Part shown: positions 58,907 through 64,000 of the stretch, piece by piece
Layout of the letters: every line of letters starts with the position of its first letter
Numbering within the stretch: position 1 is the first letter of the stretch
Source: Streptomyces sp. NRRL S-350
GTDB lineage: Bacteria > Actinomycetota > Actinomycetes > Streptomycetales > Streptomycetaceae
Length of the DNA stretch: 64,000 bases
Direction: 5' to 3'
Assembly: GCF_000719705.1 (NCBI RefSeq)
Contig: NZ_JOHO01000002.1
Location: forward strand, 186,001 to 250,000
Made by a program: the position numbers and the translations under genes
Notes under the pieces: generated by a model
Told to the model about the DNA's origin: nothing
Databases searched by the model: none
The model's input: the letters and a program-made list of their open reading frames with translations, nothing else

Positions 58907-59911
58907 TCAACCGTTCCGCGGCGGGGCGGTACTGCTGCGTTCGACCAGACTGGTGGCCAGGTCCACCCGCAGCGTGCCGGGCCGCACCCCCCGGGCCAGG
59001 TCGATCACCAGGCGGGTCGCCGTCTCGGCCATCTCGGTCAGCGGCTGGCGCACGGTGGTCAGCGGCGGCCCGACCCAGCGGGCCAGCGGCAGGTCGTCGA
59101 AGCCGACCACGCTGAGGTCCTCCGGGATGCGCAGCCCCAGCTCGCGGGCGGCCTCGTACAGGCCGAGCGCCTGCAGGTCGTTCCCGGCGAACACGGCGGT
59201 CGGCCGGTCGGGCAGGGCCAGCAGCTCCAGGCCGACCCGGCGTCCGGACTCGTGGTGGAAGTCCCCCGCCCGGACCAGCTCGGGGTCGTACGGGATGCCC
59301 GCGATGTCGAGCGCCGCCCGGTAGCCGTCGGTCCGCGCCCGGCTGCACATCATCCGGGCCGGGCCGCCGATCAGGCCGATCCGGCGATGGCCGAGGTCGA
59401 GCAGGTGCCGGGTGGCGGCGAGGCCGCCGTCCCAGTTGGTGGTGCCGACGGCGGGCACGTCCTGGCCGGGGTCGCCGGCCGGGTCCACCACGACGAACGG
59501 GATGCCCCGGCCGGCCAGTTGCTCGCGCTGGGAGCGGTCGAGGTCGGACAGCACCAGCACCACGCCGGTCGGGCGGCGGGCGAGCACGCCGTCCACCCAG
59601 GACTGGCCGGGGCTGAGCCGCCCGGCGGACTCGGAGAGCACGATGCTCAGGCCCTCGCCGCGCACCGCGTTCTCGACGCCGCGGATCACCTCCACCGCCC
59701 ACGCGCTCTCCAACTCGTGGAAGACGAGTTCCAGCAGCGGGCTGGCCTGGCGGCCGCCGCGCCGCCGGTAGCCGTGCCGGTGCAGCAGTTCCTCCACCCG
59801 CTCCCGGGTGGCGGGCGCGACGTCGGCGCGCCCGTTCAGGACTTTCGAAACTGTCGGCGCGGAGACTCCGGCCTCCTGCGCGATCTCGGCGAGCGTTGCC
59901 GCTCTGGTCAC
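58907..59911 (-). CDS. bxlR: LacI-family regulator, BxlR-like
   Basis: A 334-residue repressor with an N-terminal LacI helix-turn-helix (ATLAEIAQEAGVSAPTVSKVLNG) and the ligand domain (LSVVGFDDLPLARWVGPPLTTVRQ). The GTG at 59911 follows GGAGGAAC; the frame extends five codons further to a GTG without a binding site. It is divergent from the importer and GH3 genes at 60098-64000, the layout known for BxlR, which controls bxlEFGA in Streptomyces thermoviolaceus and binds CGAA-N-TTCG. CGAAACTTTCG at 60068 fits that rule with the arms extended by one base. Probable effector: xylobiose or xylose. Confidence 0.87.
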   Translation of the reverse strand: MTRAATLAEIAQEAGVSAPTVSKVLNGRADVAPATRERVEELLHRHGYRRRGGRQASPLLELVFHELESAWAVEVIRGVENAVRGEGLSIVLSESAGRLSPGQSWVDGVLARRPTGVVLVLSDLDRSQREQLAGRGIPFVVVDPAGDPGQDVPAVGTTNWDGGLAATRHLLDLGHRRIGLIGGPARMMCSRARTDGYRAALDIAGIPYDPELVRAGDFHHESGRRVGLELLALPDRPTAVFAGNDLQALGLYEAARELGLRIPEDLSVVGFDDLPLARWVGPPLTTVRQPLTEMAETATRLVIDLARGVRPGTLRVDLATSLVERSSTAPPRNG

Positions 59912-60014
59912 GGGTTCCTCCTGCACTGCCCCTGCTGGGCGAACTCCGTCATGGGTGACCGTACGGCAGGGATGCTAGCCCGCCGCCGGGCCGGAACAGA
60001 TCCCGCCGGAACCC

Positions 60015-60043
60015 TTGACGGGAGGCAGGGACGGTCCTAGGTT
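60015..60043 (+). promoter_or_regulatory. Promoter of the bxlEFGA-type operon
   Basis: TTGACG (60015-60020) and TAGGTT (60038-60043) are 17 bases apart. Transcription would start near 60050, with the operator about 18 bases downstream. Confidence 0.7.
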
Positions 60044-60067
60044 TCCCACAACATTCGGTAATTTGCT

Positions 60068-60078
60068 CGAAACTTTCG
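60068..60078. promoter_or_regulatory. BxlR-type operator of the bxl operon
   Basis: CGAAACTTTCG is palindromic around one central base. It lies in the short leader, between promoter and ribosome binding site (GAGGGTGG). Confidence 0.7.
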
Positions 60079-60097
60079 CTATCGAGGGTGGCAGGGT

Positions 60098-61390
60098 ATG
60101 CGATTGAGATTCGCCGCGATCACCGCGGCCAGCGCGCTCCTCCTGGGTACGACCGCCGCCTGCGGATCCGGCGACACGTCCTCCGACTCCGGCTCCGGGA
60201 CGATCCACGTGCTGGTCTACGGTGACGCAGCCAACAAGGTCGAAAAGCAGATCGTCGAGACCTTCAACAAGACCTCCAAGGTCAAGGCGGTGCTCGACAC
60301 CGTCCCCGGCGCGGACTACCAGCAGAAGCTGCAGACCGTGATCAACACCCCGCGGGCCCCCGACGTCTTCTTCAACTGGGGCGGCGGCTCCATCCAGCCG
60401 TTCGTCAAGGCGGACCTGCTGCTCCCGCTGGACGACTTCATCGCCAAGGACCCGGGCCTGAAGGACAACTTCCTGCCCTCGGTGTTCAACTCCGCGGTGG
60501 TGGACGGCAAACCGTACGGCGTGCCGATGCGCGGCACCCAGCCGGTGCTGCTGTTCCACAACAAGAAGGTGCTCGCGGACGCCGGCCTCACCCCGCCCAG
60601 GACCTGGGACGAACTCCTCGACGCCACCAAGGCGTTGAAGGCCAAGGGCATCACCCCGATCGCGCTCGGCGGCGGCGACCAGTGGCCCACCCTGATGTGG
60701 TTCGAGTACCTGTACGACCGGATCGCCGGCCCCGGCCTGTTCCAGCGGGCGCTGGGCGGCGACCGCGAGGCCTGGGCGGGCGAGGACAGCCGCAAGGCGC
60801 TGGCCGCCCTCAAGCAGCTGGTCGACGCCGGGGCCTTCGGGACCAACGCCGACTCCGTGAAGTTCACCGACGGCGGCTCCCCGGCCCTGGTCGCCAAGGG
60901 CAAGGCAGCCTTCGAGCTGATGGGCTCCTGGTACTACTCCACCCAGCAGGACGCCAACCCCGACTTCGCCGCCTCCGGCCTCGGCTACACCGGCTTCCCC
61001 GCCCTGAGCGGCGGCAAGGGCGACCCGGCCGCCGTGGTCGGCAACACCAACAACTTCTACTCGGTGCTGAAGAAGACCAAGCACCCGGAGGCCGCCGCGG
61101 CCTTCCTCAAGCTGATGTACTCCGACGACTTCGTGAAGGCCCAGCTCGCCATCGGGAACCTGCCGACCACCACCAGCACGGCCGGCTTCCTCGACCTCTC
61201 GGCCAGTCCCGCGTACTCCAAGGCCCAGTACGAACTGGTCAAGGCCGCGCCCTCGTTCCAGCTCTCCTGGGACCAGGCCTACCCGCCGAGCGCCATGACC
61301 CCGATGCACACGGCCGTCCAGCAGTTCTTCGACGGCCGGATCGACGCCGACGGCTTCGTCAAGGCCATGCAGGCCTTGCCCACCTCATGA
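60098..61390 (+). CDS. bxlE: Xylo-oligosaccharide-binding lipoprotein (BxlE type)
   Basis: A 430-residue extracellular binding protein of the family-1 type. A signal peptide with lipobox TTAAC (Cys near residue 22) anchors it. Family segments: VLVYGDAANKVEKQIVETFN, PDVFFNWGGGSIQPFVKADL, YGVPMRGTQPVLLFHNKKVL, ELMGSWYYS and GNTNNFYSVLKKTKHPEAAAAFLK (in parts). The ATG at 60098 has GAGGGTGG upstream. It starts an operon with two permeases and a GH3 enzyme. Assignment to xylobiose/xylotriose rests on synteny and operator match with bxl operons. Confidence 0.85.
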   Translation: MRLRFAAITAASALLLGTTAACGSGDTSSDSGSGTIHVLVYGDAANKVEKQIVETFNKTSKVKAVLDTVPGADYQQKLQTVINTPRAPDVFFNWGGGSIQPFVKADLLLPLDDFIAKDPGLKDNFLPSVFNSAVVDGKPYGVPMRGTQPVLLFHNKKVLADAGLTPPRTWDELLDATKALKAKGITPIALGGGDQWPTLMWFEYLYDRIAGPGLFQRALGGDREAWAGEDSRKALAALKQLVDAGAFGTNADSVKFTDGGSPALVAKGKAAFELMGSWYYSTQQDANPDFAASGLGYTGFPALSGGKGDPAAVVGNTNNFYSVLKKTKHPEAAAAFLKLMYSDDFVKAQLAIGNLPTTTSTAGFLDLSASPAYSKAQYELVKAAPSFQLSWDQAYPPSAMTPMHTAVQQFFDGRIDADGFVKAMQALPTS

Positions 61391-62283
61391 CGCGCCGCAC
61401 GGGGCCCGGCACGGGGGTGACCCGCCCGGGCTTCGTCTGGGCGGCACCCGCGGCGGTGTTCTTCGCGCTGTTCGCCGTCCTGCCGCTGCTGCTGGTCGTC
61501 GTGCTCTCCTTCACCAGCTGGGACGGCATCGGCGAGCCGCGCTTCAACGGCCTGGCCAACTGGACCGCCCTGATCCACGACCCGGTGATGGTCCAGTCCG
61601 TCTGGACCACCCTGCTGCTCACCGGGCTCGGCGTGGCGGCCCAGACGCCGATCAGCATCCTGCTCGGCGTCTGGGCCGCCGGGAAGCAGCGCAACCGGGC
61701 CGTGCTCTCGGCGATCTACTTCGTGCCGCTGCTGCTCTCGGCGACCGCCGTGTCGGTGGTGTGGCGGGCCGTCCTCGACCCCAACTTCGGCGTGCCCGCC
61801 CAGCTCACCTGGCTGTTCGGCGACGGCAACCTGCTCGGCAGCAGGAGCGGCGCGATCGGGGTGCTGACCTTCGTCGGCGTGTGGCAGTTCACCCCGCTGC
61901 ACGCGCTGATCTACCAGGGCGGCGCCCGGGCCATCCCGCAGGTGCTCTACCAGGCGGCGGCCGTCGACGGGGCGGGCACCGTCCGCCAGTTCTTCCACAT
62001 CACCCTGCCGCAGCTGCGCAACACCATCATCACCTCGGTGATCCTGATGGTGGTCGGCGGCCTGACCACCTTCGACACGGTCCTGATCCTCACCCAGGGC
62101 GGCCCCGGCACGGACACCACCGTCACCGCCTACTACATGTACCAGAAGGCCTTCAAGGGCTTCGACTTCGGCACCGGATCGGCCATCGCGCTGGTCCTGG
62201 TGGTGGTCGCCACCCTGATCTCGCTCGCGGTCGTCCGGATCTCCGGCTACGACCGGATGCGCGGCACGGCGGAGGGCCTGTGA
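61387..62283 (+). CDS. bxlF: ABC importer permease (BxlF/MalF type)
   Basis: A 298-residue permease with six membrane helices. The first helix is GFVWAAPAAVFFALFAVLP and the EAA loop reads VLYQAAAVDGAGTVRQFFHI. ATGA overlap with bxlE. Like the importer at 22-26 kb, this system has no ATPase gene in the window and should depend on a shared MsiK-type ATPase. Confidence 0.9.
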   Translation: MTRRTGPGTGVTRPGFVWAAPAAVFFALFAVLPLLLVVVLSFTSWDGIGEPRFNGLANWTALIHDPVMVQSVWTTLLLTGLGVAAQTPISILLGVWAAGKQRNRAVLSAIYFVPLLLSATAVSVVWRAVLDPNFGVPAQLTWLFGDGNLLGSRSGAIGVLTFVGVWQFTPLHALIYQGGARAIPQVLYQAAAVDGAGTVRQFFHITLPQLRNTIITSVILMVVGGLTTFDTVLILTQGGPGTDTTVTAYYMYQKAFKGFDFGTGSAIALVLVVVATLISLAVVRISGYDRMRGTAEGL

Positions 62284-62305
62284 CACGAGAGACGGAGGGC
62301 CCGTG

Positions 62306-63124
62306 ATGCGCCGGCGCCCCAACCACCTGGCCGGGATCGGCTCCCTGGTGTGGCTGCTGCTGGTCGGCCTGCCGCTGTACGTGCTGCTGATCGCGACCTT
62401 CCGCACCCGCTCCGACTACTCCACCGAGGGCCCGCTGGCGCTGCCCGCCCAGTGGACCCTGCAGAACTACCTGACCGACCTCTCCAACGGCTTCGGCCGG
62501 GACTTCCTCAACACCCTGACCGTCACCGTCGGCGTCGTCGCCATCGTGCTGCTGGTCGTCCCACCGCTGGCCTACGCCATCGTGCGCGCCCGCGGCCGGG
62601 CCACCGGCTGGGTGTTCCGGCTGTTCCTGCTGGGCCTGGCTATCCCCGCCCAGGCGGTGATCGTGCCGATGTTCTACGTCATCAGCAAGACCGGCCTGTA
62701 CGACCACCTGATCGGCGTCATCCTCCCGACCGCCGCCTTCTGCCTGCCGGTCTGCACCCTCGTCCTGACCGGCGCGATGCGCGACATCAGCCCCGAGCTG
62801 TACGAGGCCATGGCGGTGGACGGCGCCTCCCCGGCACGGGTGTTCCGCCGGCTGGTGCTGCCGCTGTCCAAGGGCGGACTGTCCTCGATCGTGGTCTTCG
62901 CCGCCCTCCAGGCCTGGAACGGCTTCCTCTTCCCGCTGATCCTCACCCAGTCCGACTCCACCAAGGTCGTGACCCTCGGCCTGTACGAGTTCCAGACCGA
63001 ACACGGCGTGGACGTGCCCGGACTGCTCAGCGCCGTGGTGCTCTCCATGCTCCCCGTCTTCGTCGTCTACCTGTTCGCCCGCCGGGCCCTGGTCCAGGGC
63101 CTGATGGGAGTGGGAGGAAAGTGA
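62306..63124 (+). CDS. bxlG: ABC importer permease (BxlG/MalG type)
   Basis: A 272-residue permease with six membrane helices and the EAA loop ELYEAMAVDGASPARVFRRL. I chose the ATG at 62306 (GGAGGG six bases upstream) over the GTG at 62303, which lies too close to that site. It follows bxlF by 22 bases and overlaps the GH3 gene by 4 bp (GTGA). Completes the xylo-oligosaccharide importer. Confidence 0.9.
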   Translation: MRRRPNHLAGIGSLVWLLLVGLPLYVLLIATFRTRSDYSTEGPLALPAQWTLQNYLTDLSNGFGRDFLNTLTVTVGVVAIVLLVVPPLAYAIVRARGRATGWVFRLFLLGLAIPAQAVIVPMFYVISKTGLYDHLIGVILPTAAFCLPVCTLVLTGAMRDISPELYEAMAVDGASPARVFRRLVLPLSKGGLSSIVVFAALQAWNGFLFPLILTQSDSTKVVTLGLYEFQTEHGVDVPGLLSAVVLSMLPVFVVYLFARRALVQGLMGVGGK

Positions 63125-64000
63125 ACGACCGCCGCAAACCCGAGCCCGTGCCCGCCTGGCGGGACACCGCCCTGACCCCGGAGGCCAGGGCGGACGCCCT
63201 GATCGCGGAGATGACCCTGCGCGAGAAGACCGCGCAGCTGGTCGGCGTCTGGGTGGGCGCCAGCGACGAGGGCGGCGAAGTCGCCCCGCACCAGCACGAG
63301 ATGGAACAGCCGCCCGACCTCGACACCCTCCTCCCGCACGGGCTCGGCCAGTTGACCCGGCCGTTCGGCACCGCCCCGGTCGACCCGGCGCTCGGCGCGC
63401 TCTCCCTGCTGCGCACCCAGCGGCGGATCGCCGCCGCCAACCGCTTCGGCATCCCCGCCCTGGCCCACGAGGAGTGCCTGGCCGGCTTCGCCGCCTGGGG
63501 TGCCACCGCCTACCCGGTGCCGCTGTCCTGGGGCGCCACCTTCAACCCGGAGCTGGTCCGGACGATGGCCGCCGCCATCGGGCGCGACCTGCGGTCCGTC
63601 GGCGTGCACCAGGGCCTCGCCCCGGTCCTCGACGTGGTCCGCGACGCCCGCTGGGGGCGGGTCGAGGAGACCATCGGCGAGGACCCGTACCTGGTCGGCA
63701 CCGTCGCCACCGCCTACGTGCGGGGCCTGGAGTCGGCCGGGATCGTCGCCACCCTCAAGCACTTCGCCGGGTACTCGGCCTCCCGCGCCGGCCGCAACCT
63801 CGCCCCCGTCTCGATGGGCCCGCGCGAGCGCGCCGACGTCATCCTGCCGCCCTTCGAGATGGCCGTCCGCGAGGGCCGCCCCGGCTCGGTCATGCACGCC
63901 TACACCGACACCGACGGCCTGCCCTCCGCCGCCGACGGGGCCCTGCTCACCGGACTGCTCCGGGACACGTGGGGATTCACCGGAACGGTCGTCGCCGACT
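63121..64000 (+). CDS. bxlA: GH3 beta-xylosidase (BxlA type), cut by window end
   Basis: The first 293 residues of a cytoplasmic GH3 exo-enzyme, expected to split xylobiose and longer xylo-oligosaccharides into xylose. Visible: EMTLREKTAQLVGVW, AHEECLAGFAAWGATAYPVPLSWG, VLDVVRDARWGRVEETIGEDPYLVG (in parts), TLKHFAGYSASRAGRN and, at the very last codons, TGTVVAD, whose Asp is the catalytic nucleophile. GTG start overlapping bxlG. No signal peptide. The second catalytic domain and the end of the gene lie outside the window. Confidence 0.88.
   Translation, partial: MNDRRKPEPVPAWRDTALTPEARADALIAEMTLREKTAQLVGVWVGASDEGGEVAPHQHEMEQPPDLDTLLPHGLGQLTRPFGTAPVDPALGALSLLRTQRRIAAANRFGIPALAHEECLAGFAAWGATAYPVPLSWGATFNPELVRTMAAAIGRDLRSVGVHQGLAPVLDVVRDARWGRVEETIGEDPYLVGTVATAYVRGLESAGIVATLKHFAGYSASRAGRNLAPVSMGPRERADVILPPFEMAVREGRPGSVMHAYTDTDGLPSAADGALLTGLLRDTWGFTGTVVAD

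Noticed and set aside
59843..59850. TTTCGAAA resembling a BxlR site inside the regulator gene
   Set aside because: It lies in the codons of the conserved recognition helix (TVSKVLNG), lacks the central spacer base and is explained by coding constraint.
1..64000. Mobile element, CRISPR array, tRNA or biosynthetic cluster
   Set aside because: No transposase, integrase, inverted-repeat-bounded segment, regular spacer array, cloverleaf or PKS/NRPS-type gene could be recognised on either strand.

Overview
The window is from a high-GC actinomycete, most likely a streptomycete (Streptomyces or Kitasatospora). Wobble positions are almost always G or C, GTG/TTG starts are common, genes overlap by 4 bp, and the gene families (CBM2, CBM13, GH5_4, BxlEFG-type importers without their own ATPase) fit that group. 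No tRNA, rRNA, CRISPR array, insertion sequence or prophage was seen. These family, motif and coordinate assignments were made by reading the sequence alone.

The 64 kb is almost one continuous plant cell wall (hemicellulose) locus. From left to right: (1) 1-9.2 kb, L-arabinose: a secreted GH54 arabinofuranosidase with a ricin-type lectin tail, an AraR-like LacI regulator, araB-araD-araA and galM, linked by TGTTAGCGCTAACA-type operators. (2) 9.3-36 kb, a probable xyloglucan utilisation locus. Leftward genes are an oligosaccharide importer (binding protein and two permeases), a LacI regulator, GH42, GH36, a secreted CBM2-bearing hydrolase, GH43, a secreted GH5_4 endoglucanase and a second GH42. 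Rightward genes are GH3, CE7, GH1, a YicI-type GH31 alpha-xylosidase and a second GH31. Two near-identical TCGAAGCGCTT operators exactly 120 bp apart sit between the divergent promoters. (3) 36-43.5 kb, D-xylose: divergent xylA and xylB-xylR (ROK), then an uncharacterised GHL6-like hydrolase and a glycerate kinase. (4) 43.6-58.6 kb, L-fucose: a Tat-exported GH29 fucosidase, a FadR-type GntR regulator, an operon for non-phosphorylated L-fucose oxidation to pyruvate plus L-lactate with LutABC to oxidise the lactate, and a divergent ribose-type ABC importer followed by a DUF1304 membrane protein. (5) 58.9-64 kb, a Bxl-type xylo-oligosaccharide module: a LacI regulator, three importer genes and a GH3 enzyme cut by the window end.

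Signal peptides divide the work. GH54, GH5, the CBM2 protein and GH29 look exported. GH3, GH1, GH31, GH42, GH36, GH43 and CE7 look cytoplasmic. The inferred scheme is that secreted endo-enzymes and debranching enzymes release oligosaccharides, arabinose and fucose, three ABC systems import them (two lack an ATPase gene and probably share an MsiK-type ATPase encoded elsewhere), cytoplasmic exo-enzymes finish the breakdown, and ara, xyl and fuc pathways feed the released sugars into central metabolism. Almost every transcription unit ends in a strong GC-rich hairpin, and several regulators have readable candidate operators.
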